A stretch of 64,000 bases of DNA, taken from Zooshikella sp050749885 (GTDB lineage: Bacteria; Pseudomonadota; Gammaproteobacteria; Pseudomonadales; Zooshikellaceae). Shown piece by piece: positions 8,177 to 17,208 of the stretch. Below the pieces are notes generated by a model. The model did no database searches. It saw only the letters and a program-made list of their open reading frames with translations, and was not told the DNA's origin. The position numbers and the translations under genes are program-made. Where the stretch lies: assembly GCF_050749885.1 (NCBI RefSeq), contig NZ_JBOIUB010000001.1, positions 1,178,001 through 1,242,000 of the forward strand. The letters are read 5' to 3'. How positions within the stretch are numbered: the stretch's first letter is position 1; every line of letters begins with the position of its first letter.

Positions 8177-8569
8177 CTATTCATCAGCTTCGCATAACTC
8201 ACTATACGCTTCAGCATCTAGCAGCTCATCAACTTCAACTTGGTCTTTAATTTTTATTTTAAATAACCAGCCATCTCCATATGGATCAGAGTTTACGAGT
8301 TCAGGCGCTTCTTCCAAATCTTCATTGATAGCAATTACATCGCCAGAAAGTGGTGCAAACATATCAGAAGCTGCTTTGACTGACTCTATCGTCCCTACTT
8401 CATCACCTGCACTAATGGTTGCATCAACATCAGGCAACTCAATAAATACAACATCGCCTAGCAACTCCTGAGCATGGTCAGTAATACCAACCACCGCTGT
8501 GTTGTCGTCCTCAAGGCGCACCCATTCATGGGTTGATACATAGCGCAACTCTGCAGGTATGCTGCTCAT
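8177..8569 (-). CDS. gcvH: Glycine cleavage system H protein
   Basis: GcvH is the lipoyl-carrying shuttle that passes the aminomethyl group from glycine decarboxylase (P) to the T protein and is reoxidised by the L protein. The motif GTIESVKAASD holds the lipoylation lysine (K65), and the 130-residue length matches the family. I start it at ATG 8569 (MSSIPAELRYV), which has AGAGGA nine bases upstream, rather than at an in-frame TTG 30 bases earlier. gcvP and gcvT are not beside it. Its neighbour is an iron transporter permease, the same neighbourhood seen near gcvH in Pseudomonas. No glycine riboswitch is apparent in the leader. Confidence 0.96.
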   Translation of the reverse strand: MSSIPAELRYVSTHEWVRLEDDNTAVVGITDHAQELLGDVVFIELPDVDATISAGDEVGTIESVKAASDMFAPLSGDVIAINEDLEEAPELVNSDPYGDGWLFKIKIKDQVEVDELLDAEAYSELCEADE

Positions 8570-8719
8570 TATTATTGTCCTCTCAAATGCTGAGTTCAAG
8601 GAGGTAAAACTGTCGTCTTAACCATAAACAACAGTCGCCATAACTGCAACCAAAAATCTCATGACAAGTACTATCGTATATACTTTATAGCCGTTCTGTT
8701 ATTTTTCACATTTATTTGT

Positions 8720-10348
8720 TTATTCTGGCTTGCTTTCATTACGATAACGAGATTTTCTCATCAAAAGAAATACTGGAATAAGTCCAACCAATACTAAAGC
8801 TAAAGCAGGAAGTGCCGCCCTTTGCCACTCGCCCTCTGATGTCATTTCATAAATGCGTACAGCAAGTGTATCCCATCCGAACGGGCGCATTAAAAGAGTC
8901 GCTGGCATTTCTTTCATTACATCAACAAACACTAAAATGCCTGCTGTTATTAAACCTGGAGCCAATATTGGCACATAAACTCTTCTGACAATGGCTAGGC
9001 CACTCACACCTAAACTTCGAGCAGCTTCATGTAGGCTTGATCGAATACTTTGTAATGCCGCATCAGTGGGTCCAAAAGCAACCGCAATAAAACGGATAAT
9101 ATAGGCTAAAAGCAAAGCAAGAAAGCTACCCAAAAGTAGCGGCTGCGGAGGTAAACCAATCCACTCTTGAAGTGGAATAAGAAGGTGATTATCTACCTGG
9201 CTGAACGCAAACATAATACCGACTGCCAATACTGAGCCTGGAAGGGCATAACCTAAATTTGCTGCCATTACAGTCTTCTTAAGCCAGTGATCTTTATGAA
9301 ACCGTTTAGCGAAGCTCAATACTAAAGCAACACAAACAACGGCTAAACTTGCCGAACTAGCTAATATAATAGAGTGCCCTACTAATCCTGCAAAATGGCT
9401 ATCAATATCTTGTATTCCCTGTTTCACAACCCATACCAGCAATTGCGCTACTGGCAGAATAAAAGCAAAGCCCAAGACAATTGAGGCATAAATTAATGCT
9501 GCATAACACGGCATACCTTTTAATCTATAGGGTTTATGCTGATGAGAGCGCTGTTGTAACGCGTATTGTGTACTTCCCCTGCCCCGCTGCTCTAGCCAAA
9601 ATGCCATACACACAAACAGCATTAATAAAGTAGCCAGTTGGGCAGCGGCTTGTAAATTAAAAAAACCATACCACGCTTTATAAATAGCGGTTGTAAACGT
9701 ATCGTAATTAAATGTTGCAACAGTTCCAAAGTCCGCTAACGTTTCCATAAGGGCAAGGCCAACCCCTGCCGCAATGGCTGGTCTGGCGATAGGTAGTGCA
9801 ACTCGCCAAAATGCTTGAAATGGTGTTAGTCCTAAAATTCGAGCAGCATCTATTGCTCCACGTCCCTGTGTAATAAATGCACTACGTGCCAACATATACA
9901 CATAAGGATAAAAAACTAACACTAAGACCAACACAACCCCACCCGGGCTGCGAATAGAGGGAAAAAAACGGCTTGTACCAAACCACTCTCTTAATAAGGT
10001 TTGTAACGGTCCACTAAACTCAAAAAAACCCAAGTATACAAATGCCAATACATAAGCTGGAATAGCAAAAGGTAACATTAATGCCCAGTCAAAAAACTTC
10101 CGTCCAGGAAAATCACACATCGTTGTTAACCAGGCCAAACTGACGCCAATGACCATTACTCCAAGACCAACTCCAACAAGTAAAAACAGCGTATTAGCAA
10201 GCAAACGACCTAATTGAGTTTCAATTAAATGTAGCCAAATTTCCGTTTGAAAATCGTGCCAACTAATAATCAGCACTAATAGAGGCATGAGGACTATGCC
10301 TGCAATCGTAAATGATAGACGGCGCAATAATGGAGGATGCTTTATCAC
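8720..10348 (-). CDS. fbpB: Iron(III) ABC transporter permease, double-domain FbpB/SfuB type
   Basis: The 542-residue membrane protein consists of two fused permease halves with about twelve hydrophobic helices. Each half has the cytoplasmic EAA loop that docks the ATPase: DAARILGLTPFQAFWRVALP (about residue 168) and EAARSLGVSGLAIVRRVYVP (about 443). This architecture is standard for FbpB/SfuB/HitB permeases importing ferric iron from a periplasmic binding protein. The start codon is GTG at 10348 with only a weak Shine-Dalgarno sequence. The cognate binding protein lies upstream on the same strand, separated by a terminator-like hairpin. No ATPase gene occurs in the window. Confidence 0.9.
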   Translation of the reverse strand: MIKHPPLLRRLSFTIAGIVLMPLLVLIISWHDFQTEIWLHLIETQLGRLLANTLFLLVGVGLGVMVIGVSLAWLTTMCDFPGRKFFDWALMLPFAIPAYVLAFVYLGFFEFSGPLQTLLREWFGTSRFFPSIRSPGGVVLVLVLVFYPYVYMLARSAFITQGRGAIDAARILGLTPFQAFWRVALPIARPAIAAGVGLALMETLADFGTVATFNYDTFTTAIYKAWYGFFNLQAAAQLATLLMLFVCMAFWLEQRGRGSTQYALQQRSHQHKPYRLKGMPCYAALIYASIVLGFAFILPVAQLLVWVVKQGIQDIDSHFAGLVGHSIILASSASLAVVCVALVLSFAKRFHKDHWLKKTVMAANLGYALPGSVLAVGIMFAFSQVDNHLLIPLQEWIGLPPQPLLLGSFLALLLAYIIRFIAVAFGPTDAALQSIRSSLHEAARSLGVSGLAIVRRVYVPILAPGLITAGILVFVDVMKEMPATLLMRPFGWDTLAVRIYEMTSEGEWQRAALPALALVLVGLIPVFLLMRKSRYRNESKPE

Positions 10349-10490
10349 AACGAGCTTACTTTCCTGATTAAATTACCCACAATAATAAATTAAGTGGTTG
10401 TAAGTGCTGTATACCCATAACTAAGGGTATAAAGGGCTATGAGCTTATATGAATATGTAAACTGGGTGAAGTCTGTAGAAAGGAGAAGTT

Positions 10491-10519
10491 AAAAACGCCC
10501 GTAAATATACACAGGCGCT
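10491..10519 (-). terminator. Rho-independent terminator after the iron-binding protein gene
   Basis: On the minus strand GCGCCTGT and ACGGGCGT form an 8-bp stem with two G-U pairs and an 8-nt loop, followed by TTTTT. Its place between the binding protein and the permease would favour excess binding protein over permease. Confidence 0.8.
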
Positions 10520-10537
10520 TTATCAACGGCTGAAAAA

Positions 10538-11569
10538 TTAATGATAACCTGCACGGTCCATTAGTTTTATAGCTTCGCCTTGTAATCGCCCGGCTGCCTC
10601 AACATTAAGCTGGTCTTGTTTAAACTCCCCCCAACGGGCAACCAATTCAGAAGGTTTCACACTTTGATTAGCGGGAAACTCCATATTAACATTTGCAAAA
10701 ATTTTCTGAGCTTCTGGCTGACTTAACCACTCTAAAAAGGCAACGGCTGTTGCTTTGTGCTTAGCATATTTAGTAATCCCAGCACCAGAAATATTGACAT
10801 GCGTTCCAGATGATGACTGGTTTGCCCAAAATATTTTTAACTTTAGATTGGGTTTTTCTTTTAATAGACGTCCAAAGTAGTATGTGTTCACCACAGTGAC
10901 ATCACACTGCCCTGCATCTACGGCTTGTAACGCTAATGTATCATTAGAAAAAACAGGCGTAGCGAGATTATTTACCCAGCCTTTTACGATCACTTCTGTT
11001 TTCTCTTGGCCTAAGCGAGCAATTAAAGTACCAACCAACGACTGGTTATAGACTTTTTTAGCAGTACGCAAGCAAAGCCGTCCATCCCACTTACTTGAAG
11101 CTAAATCCTCATATGTGGATAACTCTTCTGGTTTCACTCGATCGGTCGCATAGACCATTGTTCGTGCACGCACAGACAAACCAAACCAGTTGTTATTAGG
11201 ATCTCTTAAATGCTCAGGAATATTTTTATTTAAAATTTCAGATTGTACTGGCTGCAACAGGCCTTTTTGCTGTGCCTGCCATAAATTCCCTGCGTCAACG
11301 GTAATAAACATATCCGCAGGTGTTGCCTTTCCTTCCGCTTGCATTCTTGCAATTAAAGGTCCCTCTGCATCTGTCACATAGCGGATTTTAACACCTGTCT
11401 CTTTTGTGTATTGATCAAATAAAGGCTTAATGAGGTGTTCTTTACGTGAGGAATAAATAACCATCTCGCCTTTATTTTCAGTGCTGCTGGCAACACTCAT
11501 ATCTGCGATGGTTAGTGTCACAATGAAAAGCGAGGTCAATGCTAATGAGGAAAAACGTTTTTGAGACAT
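10538..11569 (-). CDS. fbpA: Periplasmic iron(III)-binding protein, FbpA/FutA family
   Basis: A signal peptide (residues about 1-28 from the chosen start) precedes a transferrin-like bilobal binding protein. The opening MVIYSSRKEHLIKPLFDQYT and the paired tyrosines in VVNTYYFGRL are typical of ferric-ion binding in FbpA/FutA/HitA proteins. ATG 11569 is preferred over the upstream ATG at 11614: AGGAGT stands six bases before it and the signal peptide becomes normal. A Fur box covers the upstream region. It delivers Fe3+ to the double permease encoded next on the strand. About 343 residues is the usual length. Confidence 0.92.
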   Translation of the reverse strand: MSQKRFSSLALTSLFIVTLTIADMSVASSTENKGEMVIYSSRKEHLIKPLFDQYTKETGVKIRYVTDAEGPLIARMQAEGKATPADMFITVDAGNLWQAQQKGLLQPVQSEILNKNIPEHLRDPNNNWFGLSVRARTMVYATDRVKPEELSTYEDLASSKWDGRLCLRTAKKVYNQSLVGTLIARLGQEKTEVIVKGWVNNLATPVFSNDTLALQAVDAGQCDVTVVNTYYFGRLLKEKPNLKLKIFWANQSSSGTHVNISGAGITKYAKHKATAVAFLEWLSQPEAQKIFANVNMEFPANQSVKPSELVARWGEFKQDQLNVEAAGRLQGEAIKLMDRAGYH

Positions 11570-11593
11570 AGGTGACTCCTGTAGCCATATGTC

Positions 11594-11612
11594 GCTAATG
11601 ATAATGATTAAC
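11594..11612. promoter_or_regulatory. Fur box upstream of the iron-binding protein gene
   Basis: The 19 bases match 15 of 19 positions of the Fur consensus, with an uninterrupted AATGATAAT core. It lies 25 bp upstream of the chosen start codon, so iron-replete repression of the transporter is expected. The longer alternative reading frame would overlap it, another reason for the shorter start. Confidence 0.8.
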
Positions 11613-11708
11613 ATTTATACAAGCAACAAACACTCACATCTCAAAGCACGTCAAGTGGAAGGATTATATCTCTGCATAGCAAAACAAAGCACACAGTATT
11701 AGCTCTAC

Positions 11709-12989
11709 TTACAGACCTACGGCTTTCTTTATCAACTGCTGCTTTAACCATGCTTGCTTGTTTACCCAGCTTAAACCTTGATTACGCAACCATCTGACGG
11801 GTAACTGCTGGCTTTGAAAGGTATGTTGAAAGCTTTCCATCAAGCCCATCATCATCAGGTTATCAGGCATCCGTTGACGCTGATAACGTGACAGAATATG
11901 TTCACCTCCAGGGGTATCACCTCTTTTAGCTGCACGTGCAACTTCGGTCACTAACGCAAGTGCATCAGCCATTCCCAAGTTCATGCCTTGTCCTGCAAGA
12001 GGATGAATAGTGTGAGCAGCATCTCCAGCAAGCACCACACCTTTCTTATAATACTGTTTGGCATGCCGCTGACGTAATGGGAATGATGCCTGATCTTTGA
12101 TTTCAATGGCCTCCCCTAAACGTGCTTCAGTCGCCTGTGAAAGTTGCTTTAAAAGCATCGTTGTTGGTGCTTTCATTAACTTCTCTATATGAGTAGCAGG
12201 TGCTGACCAGACTATTGAAGTTACATCCTGACTTAGCTCATCTTGTTCAGTACTTAAATTATTCAAGGGTAATAACGCTAAGGGGCCTGTAGGCAAAAAT
12301 ACTTGCCAAGCAGTATGCTGATGACTGTTTTCCCATTTAACCGTTGCAACTAAAGCATGATGTAAGTAATCCCATTCCCGGGTAGTAAATTGTGCTAAAC
12401 GACGAACCTGTGACCTAGCACCATCAGCACCAATAACTAATGATGCAGACAACTCTTGTCCACCATTTAATACAACGGTATAGGGATAATCCTGAGAAAT
12501 TGAATTGGTATTCGTATTGAAAGATGCACGTGGACTTGAAAGCACCGCTGGTGTGTTAGCAACTAAAGCCGTTAACACATGCTCTGCATAGACATCAATT
12601 GCTGCTTGCTGTTCAAGTTGCTGCCAAAGTGCTGCTTGAATTGCCCTGTTTTCAATAATATAACCCAGTTGTCTGCGATGTACCTCTTCTGCCGTAAACT
12701 GGATATTCCCTGTCCCTTCACTGTCCCACACAAACATGCGCTTAAATGCACTCCTGCGAAATGCTTCTATAGCAGGCCAAACCCTTAGCTGAGAGAGAAA
12801 GTCAACTGTTGCCAGGGTAACAGCACTTACTCGATTATCAATACGGTCAGCTTTGGGCCATGATGCTAATTGATCAAGGGACTGATTATCGACAATTGCA
12901 ATTTTATAGTCAGTTTGCTGACTGATTCCCAAGGCAATAGCAGCACCCACCATACCGCCACCGACAATCACAATATCATATGATTTCAT
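11709..12989 (-). CDS. ubiI: Ubiquinone biosynthesis FAD-dependent hydroxylase, UbiI/VisC type
   Basis: The N-terminal FAD dinucleotide-binding motif VIVGGGMVGAAIALGI, the middle motif VIGADGARSQVRRL and the C-terminal FAD-ribityl motif GDAAHTIHPLAGQGMNLGM are all present. They define the UbiH/UbiF/VisC flavin monooxygenases. UbiI hydroxylates C5 of the ubiquinone ring precursor. Assignment to UbiI rather than UbiF rests on synteny with ubiH and pepP, the arrangement of visC-ubiH-pepP-ygfB in Pseudomonas and Escherichia. It follows ubiH by 12 bp on the same strand, so both are probably cotranscribed. 426 residues is slightly long; an insertion at about residues 152-165 is Asn/Ser/Thr-rich. 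Confidence 0.88.
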   Translation of the reverse strand: MKSYDIVIVGGGMVGAAIALGISQQTDYKIAIVDNQSLDQLASWPKADRIDNRVSAVTLATVDFLSQLRVWPAIEAFRRSAFKRMFVWDSEGTGNIQFTAEEVHRRQLGYIIENRAIQAALWQQLEQQAAIDVYAEHVLTALVANTPAVLSSPRASFNTNTNSISQDYPYTVVLNGGQELSASLVIGADGARSQVRRLAQFTTREWDYLHHALVATVKWENSHQHTAWQVFLPTGPLALLPLNNLSTEQDELSQDVTSIVWSAPATHIEKLMKAPTTMLLKQLSQATEARLGEAIEIKDQASFPLRQRHAKQYYKKGVVLAGDAAHTIHPLAGQGMNLGMADALALVTEVARAAKRGDTPGGEHILSRYQRQRMPDNLMMMGLMESFQHTFQSQQLPVRWLRNQGLSWVNKQAWLKQQLIKKAVGL

Positions 12990-13001
12990 TAACCTTCAGC
13001 C

Positions 13002-14225
13002 CTAATTAATTTTTGCAGCAGGTAACCCCATGCCCATAGCATGTTGCGTAAACAATGACTTGCCAGGAAAACAAAGATCCAAGCCAACCAAACCAAGGTT
13101 TCTCAAAATAGAAAGCGTAGGAGTAGTAGAACTAAACCAACGAACCAAACGATCACTCCATTGGATAGTCACTTGTTGATCTGCTTCTTGGCGCTTCACA
13201 TAGTGATGCAATGTTTTGAGCGTATAAAGTGGCTGTTCCAGTACTAATGCTTCCTGAATAACCTCTGCTAAACGAAGTGCATCTCGTAATGCCAGATTAA
13301 AGCCTTGTCCTGCTACCGGATGTAACTGATGCGCTGCATTACCCAGCACAACAAGCCCAGGACGCACTTGCTCAGTACTACATCGAAGGGTAAGAGGGTA
13401 AATATGCCGAAGACCAACCTTAGTAAACCGACCCAACCGATAACCAAAGTTTTGCTGTAAGTATGAGGTAAAATCAGCTTCTGGCATTAATGCAATATCA
13501 TCAACCATAGTTTCTGGTAATGACCAAACCAACGCACAGTGCCTACCTGATAACGGCAATAACGCCATGGGGCCAGATTCAGTAAAACGCTCATAAGCAA
13601 TATTATTGTGAGACTTACTTAAGGCAACATTAGCGATCAACGCCGACTGATTATACTGCTTTTCCGTTATATCAATCCCAAGCTGCTCCGTTAGCCCTGA
13701 ACGACCACCATCGGCAATAATGACAAGGTCAGCGGTAATGATTTCTGTTGTTTCATTACGCTCAACCTGTAATGAAGTACCTTTGTTATTAGGGCTAAGT
13801 GCCACTACCTTAGCGGGCATGATCAGCTCTAGCTTCTGTTTCTCTTCTGCCGCCATTAAATGTTTAAAGAGGGTTTGTCCCAAGTGTTGGTTACTTATGA
13901 CATATCCTAGTGCTGACACCCCCTCATCCTGTGCATGCAAACGAGTAAAACCAAAATGTCCCTGGTTAGATACATGAATATGTTCAATAGGTGTCGCATA
14001 GGTAGTAAGCTCATCCCACAACCCCAGCTGCTCAAACAGTAAACGGGTTCCCCATGCTAAGGCTGTCGATCGAGCATCAAAACTAGGCTGCACATCTGAC
14101 TGAGGAGTTGTTGGAAATGGTGCAGCCTCAATTAACGCAACTTTTTGCGGAAACATCCGTGCCAGTGTATGTGCCAGTGTCGCACCAACCATTCCTCCAC
14201 CAATAATGACTACAGGAAAGTGCAT
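13002..14225 (-). CDS. ubiH: 2-octaprenyl-6-methoxyphenyl hydroxylase
   Basis: A second flavin monooxygenase of the same family, with FPVVIIGGGMVGATLAHTLA at the N-terminus, a central ADGGRSGLTEQLGI and GNAAHQLHPVAGQGFNLALR at the FAD-binding C-terminal motif. The segment FDARSTALAWGTRLLFEQLG is characteristic of UbiH. It hydroxylates C1 of the ubiquinone precursor. ATG 14225 is taken as start because GAGGGG lies six bases upstream; an ATG at 14231 would touch the Shine-Dalgarno sequence. It lies between pepP and ubiI in an apparent operon. Confidence 0.92.
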   Translation of the reverse strand: MHFPVVIIGGGMVGATLAHTLARMFPQKVALIEAAPFPTTPQSDVQPSFDARSTALAWGTRLLFEQLGLWDELTTYATPIEHIHVSNQGHFGFTRLHAQDEGVSALGYVISNQHLGQTLFKHLMAAEEKQKLELIMPAKVVALSPNNKGTSLQVERNETTEIITADLVIIADGGRSGLTEQLGIDITEKQYNQSALIANVALSKSHNNIAYERFTESGPMALLPLSGRHCALVWSLPETMVDDIALMPEADFTSYLQQNFGYRLGRFTKVGLRHIYPLTLRCSTEQVRPGLVVLGNAAHQLHPVAGQGFNLALRDALRLAEVIQEALVLEQPLYTLKTLHHYVKRQEADQQVTIQWSDRLVRWFSSTTPTLSILRNLGLVGLDLCFPGKSLFTQHAMGMGLPAAKIN

Positions 14226-14247
14226 CAACATCCCCTCAATTCGCTAC

Positions 14248-15570
14248 CTACTGTACCTGCTGTATCAGCGCTTCAATCTCATGCACCTGTTTGGGTACCG
14301 CACTGGTTATAACGGTGTGTCCTGTCTCTGTCACAACAACATCATCCTCAATACGCACCCCAATCCCTTGCCACTTAGAATCGACTTCCATGTTGTCTGG
14401 CGCAATATAAATCCCTGGCTCAATAGTTAGTACCATGCCAGGCTCCAAGTCACGCCACTGCCCAGCAATTCGATAATCACCGACATCATGCACATCCATG
14501 CCAATCCAGTGACTGGATTTATGCATGTAGAAAGGTTTATAAGCTTCATCCTCAATGAGCTTATTCACATCCCCTGTTAAAATTCCAAGTTTAACCAAAC
14601 CTTCAGTGATTACTCGCACAGTAATATCATGAATATGATTAAACACAGTGCCAGGCTTTATTGCTTCAATAGCTTCAAGCTGAGCTGTCAGTACAAGGTC
14701 ATAGATAGCTCTCTGCTCTTCAGAAAAACGTCCATTAACAGGAAATGTACGAGTTATATCTGCGGCATAGTGGTCTAACTCACAGCCTGCATCAATAAGA
14801 ATAAGTTCGCCATCCTTAAGCTGACAATCATTGTTGGTGTAATGCAAGATACATGCATTCTCCCCTCCCCCAACAATACTGGGATAAGCAGCAAAGCGAG
14901 CGCCAGCATGCATAAATTCATGAAGAATCTCAGCCTCTAGCTGATACTCATATAAACCAGGACGGCAAGCACGCATTGCCCTTAAATGAGCCTTTGCAGA
15001 AATTTCACCCGCTTCGGTCATTACTGCAATTTCCACATCACTTTTAAATAGTCGCTGTTCATGCAGGATATTTTCGAGTGCTATAAACTCTCCAGGAGGC
15101 TGTGCACCTTGCTTGGTTTTCGATTTAATCGACTTTATCCAGCCCATTAATCGACGATCAAAGACTTCATTTGCACCAATGGCATAATAAACTCTCGAGC
15201 GTCCCTCAATAAGGCCTGGCAAGATTTCATCAATATCATTAATAGGGAAAGCATCATCCATCCCATAGTTAGCCACAGCACCTTCTTGACCGGCCCGTCG
15301 TCCTTCCCATAACTCTTTTTCAGGATCCTTCTCCTGACAAAAAAGCACAGCTTCACCATGTGTTCGCCCAGGAATTAACACTAATACCGACTCAGACTCA
15401 GTAAATCCAGTTAAGTAATAAAAGTCACTATCCTGACGATAAGGATGCTCTACATCACGATTGCGAGGCTGCAATGGCGCTGAAGGTAAAATGGCAATGC
15501 TGTTTGCTTCCATCTCAGCCATTAATGCACTTCGACGATGCTTATATTCTACTGCGGTAATTTTTTTCAT
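14248..15570 (-). CDS. pepP: Xaa-Pro aminopeptidase
   Basis: Cytosolic dimetal enzyme that removes N-terminal residues preceding proline. The 440-residue length equals that of E. coli PepP. The five metal ligands of the pita-bread fold are visible: two aspartates in LIDAGCELDHYAADITRTF, a histidine in SSHWIGMDVHDVG, and glutamates in LTIEPGIY and GVRIEDDVVVTE, at about 260, 271, 354, 383 and 406. The N-terminal creatinase-like domain starts with KKITAVEYKHRRSALMAEM. It stands between a UPF0149 gene and ubiH on the same strand, the conserved gammaproteobacterial order. Confidence 0.96.
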   Translation of the reverse strand: MKKITAVEYKHRRSALMAEMEANSIAILPSAPLQPRNRDVEHPYRQDSDFYYLTGFTESESVLVLIPGRTHGEAVLFCQEKDPEKELWEGRRAGQEGAVANYGMDDAFPINDIDEILPGLIEGRSRVYYAIGANEVFDRRLMGWIKSIKSKTKQGAQPPGEFIALENILHEQRLFKSDVEIAVMTEAGEISAKAHLRAMRACRPGLYEYQLEAEILHEFMHAGARFAAYPSIVGGGENACILHYTNNDCQLKDGELILIDAGCELDHYAADITRTFPVNGRFSEEQRAIYDLVLTAQLEAIEAIKPGTVFNHIHDITVRVITEGLVKLGILTGDVNKLIEDEAYKPFYMHKSSHWIGMDVHDVGDYRIAGQWRDLEPGMVLTIEPGIYIAPDNMEVDSKWQGIGVRIEDDVVVTETGHTVITSAVPKQVHEIEALIQQVQ

Positions 15571-15704
15571 TTAGATTCCCTATGATTACCAAGTTGAGCA
15601 ACTCACCACTTCACTGGACGCACTGCTACTGTCTTCTTTACTCAAAAAATACCTTACTTAACTTTGTTTATGTGAATATTTTTGTCAACATTAACACGCA
15701 AAAA

Positions 15705-16298
15705 TTAATGTTTTTTCTTAGGCGGGTTTGATTGCGTCTGCTTTTGGTCAGAAGTTTTATTAAACTCTGTGTAAACTAATAATGCCGCCATACGGACATA
15801 TTCAATAATTTCAGTTAAGTCTGACTCGTTGCTATCACTATCTTCTAATTCTGTTTCTAGCTGTGCAATTTGAGCAAAATCACGAAGTATGCCAATAATC
15901 TCCTCAGACAATGATGACTGAATGGCCCCCCCTAAACCAAACCCAGCCAGAAAGCTTTGTGACCAGCTACCAATGGCACGTGCCTGAGCTGTTAATGATT
16001 CAGCCTCGTCAGGAAGTAAAGGCTGAAAACCAAAGGATTGATCCTCAAGCTTAGTAATCACATGGTCATACAGATTAATTAACGTAACCTTTGCCTCATC
16101 CGTTAAGGCATCAATATCCATCATTTTTTGTGCAACTTGTAACCAAGTATCTGGCTGAAAACGTTTTCCAGAACACAAATAACCCGTCAATTGGCCATGT
16201 AACTCTGCTGGAGTTTGAATAGACTTTAAGCTAGAAAACAATTCAAACAAATTGTCATAGTCAAGGGCTTTCTCGTCACGTTGAGGATTATTGACCAT
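15705..16298 (-). CDS. UPF0149/YgfB-family protein
   Basis: A 197-residue protein of the YgfB/YecA-like family. The conserved opening TPAELHGQLTGYLCSG and central QSFLAGFGLGG are diagnostic. The C-terminal tail is lysine-rich rather than the SEC-type metal motif of YecA. In Pseudomonas, YgfB has been connected to antibiotic tolerance through the alpA/ampDh3 pathway; whether that applies here is inference. It lies upstream of pepP on the minus strand and divergent from the zapB-like/zapA pair. Confidence 0.88.
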   Translation of the reverse strand: MVNNPQRDEKALDYDNLFELFSSLKSIQTPAELHGQLTGYLCSGKRFQPDTWLQVAQKMMDIDALTDEAKVTLINLYDHVITKLEDQSFGFQPLLPDEAESLTAQARAIGSWSQSFLAGFGLGGAIQSSLSEEIIGILRDFAQIAQLETELEDSDSNESDLTEIIEYVRMAALLVYTEFNKTSDQKQTQSNPPKKKH

Positions 16299-16368
16299 AT
16301 ATTAAACCTATGCCCACCAATTAATTGGAGTAATGCTATCATTTCAATGTGTAACACTGTACCAAAGA

Positions 16369-16397
16369 TTGACCCTTTTCATCAGGCACTCTATAGT
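16369..16397 (+). promoter_or_regulatory. Sigma-70 promoter for the zapB-like/zapA pair
   Basis: TTGACC (16369-16374), 17 bp and TATAGT (16392-16397) are followed by the chosen ATG at 16429, about 25 bp after the predicted start of transcription. The upstream in-frame ATG at 16333 would lie before this promoter, which supports the shorter protein. Confidence 0.75.
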
Positions 16398-16428
16398 AAC
16401 CGCTGATATTACGGCTAATCTAAAGGCT

Positions 16429-16638
16429 ATGGATGAACAACTAAATAACATGCTTCATCACAAAATTGATGAGCTATTAGCTCTATGCCAGCAATTACTA
16501 GAAGAAAACCAAACGCTTAAAGCAAATGAGCAAGCTTGGCGTGAGGAACGGGCACAACTCGTCGAGAAGAATGAACTCGCTCGTAGCAAAGTTGAAGCCA
16601 TGATCAGCCGACTTAAAGCTCTGGAACAAGAATCATGA
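16429..16638 (+). CDS. ZapB-like coiled-coil protein (TIGR02449 type), 69 aa
   Basis: The protein is almost entirely one coiled coil (LNNMLHHKIDELLALCQQLL, then EENQTLKANEQAWREERAQL) with heptad leucines. The family always sits next to zapA in pseudomonads. By length and position it resembles ZapB, which links ZapA and the Z ring to the chromosome terminus organiser, but functional equivalence is inferred. The stop codon overlaps the zapA start (ATGA), implying translational coupling. The longer in-frame start at 16333 is rejected because a promoter lies inside it. Confidence 0.82.
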   Translation: MDEQLNNMLHHKIDELLALCQQLLEENQTLKANEQAWREERAQLVEKNELARSKVEAMISRLKALEQES

Positions 16639-16955
16639 GCAATTCTGCTGTTAATACCACAACTGTTAGTATTTTAGATAAAGATTACCGTGTTAGCTGT
16701 GGCGAGGGAGAAAAAGCGGCTCTCGTAGAAGCAGCTAACTACTTAGACAGTAAAATGCGCGATATTCGTGGCACTGGTAAGGTGATTGGTTTAGAGCGCA
16801 TCGCAGTAATGGCTGCTTTAAATATAGCCCATGAGTTATTACAGCTAGCAAAATCTATCTCCAAAGACCAGGAAGAAACCAAACGTCAGGTGGAACAGAT
16901 CGTTAAAAAAGTCGATAAGGTGTTACAAGACGTAAATAGTGAACCTGGTTATTGA
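16635..16955 (+). CDS. zapA: Cell division protein ZapA
   Basis: ZapA binds FtsZ and bundles protofilaments of the Z ring. The N-terminal globular part (VSILDKDYRVSCGEGEKAAL) and the central GLERIAVMAALNIAHELL, followed by a long C-terminal coiled coil, are the family pattern, and 106 residues is the usual size. The start overlaps the preceding coiled-coil gene by four bases. 6S RNA and the cyclo-ligase gene follow, the universal gammaproteobacterial zapA-ssrS-ygfA arrangement. Confidence 0.95.
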   Translation: MSNSAVNTTTVSILDKDYRVSCGEGEKAALVEAANYLDSKMRDIRGTGKVIGLERIAVMAALNIAHELLQLAKSISKDQEETKRQVEQIVKKVDKVLQDVNSEPGY

Positions 16956-17001
16956 TGCAAAAATTATCTAAAAAAAACCGCGACAATTTTTCTTAAATCA
17001 T

Positions 17002-17007
17002 TATAAT
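17002..17007 (+). promoter_or_regulatory. -10 element of ssrS
   Basis: A perfect TATAAT lies about seven bases before the inferred 6S RNA 5' end. No strong -35 is seen at 17-bp spacing. Confidence 0.65.
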
Positions 17008-17013
17008 CTTAAA

Positions 17014-17200
17014 CAGGCTCCCTGGTTTGCAGGCCAGTCACGACTGTCCCTGAGCCGATAATCGAAGATCAGGAGGCTCCTCGTAAATACTGGCGTGCAT
17101 GTCCACTTAAAAGTGGAAAGCCCAACGTATTTCAGCAGCCACCACCTTGAACCATGGGTTCAAGGGCTATACTGACAGCGGCAAACTGGGGGTCATTCTT
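17014..17200 (+). ncRNA. ssrS: 6S RNA
   Basis: The terminal stem can be formed from CTCCCTGGTTTGC near the 5' end and GCAAACTGGGGGTC near the 3' end. Inside are the conserved segments GGCCAGTC, TCCCTGAGCCGATA and CACCTTGAACC with GGTTCAAGGG, which match E. coli 6S RNA by eye. A T run at 17197-17205 ends the RNA. 6S RNA binds sigma-70 RNA polymerase holoenzyme by mimicking an open promoter in stationary phase. The fau start codon follows within nine bases of the end, so processing from a common transcript is likely, as in E. coli. The ends are estimated to within a few bases. Confidence 0.93.
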
Positions 17201-17208
17201 TTTTTGAT

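Noticed and set aside
8570..8719. Glycine riboswitch upstream of gcvH
   Set aside because: The leader is short and shows none of the tandem aptamer core motifs.
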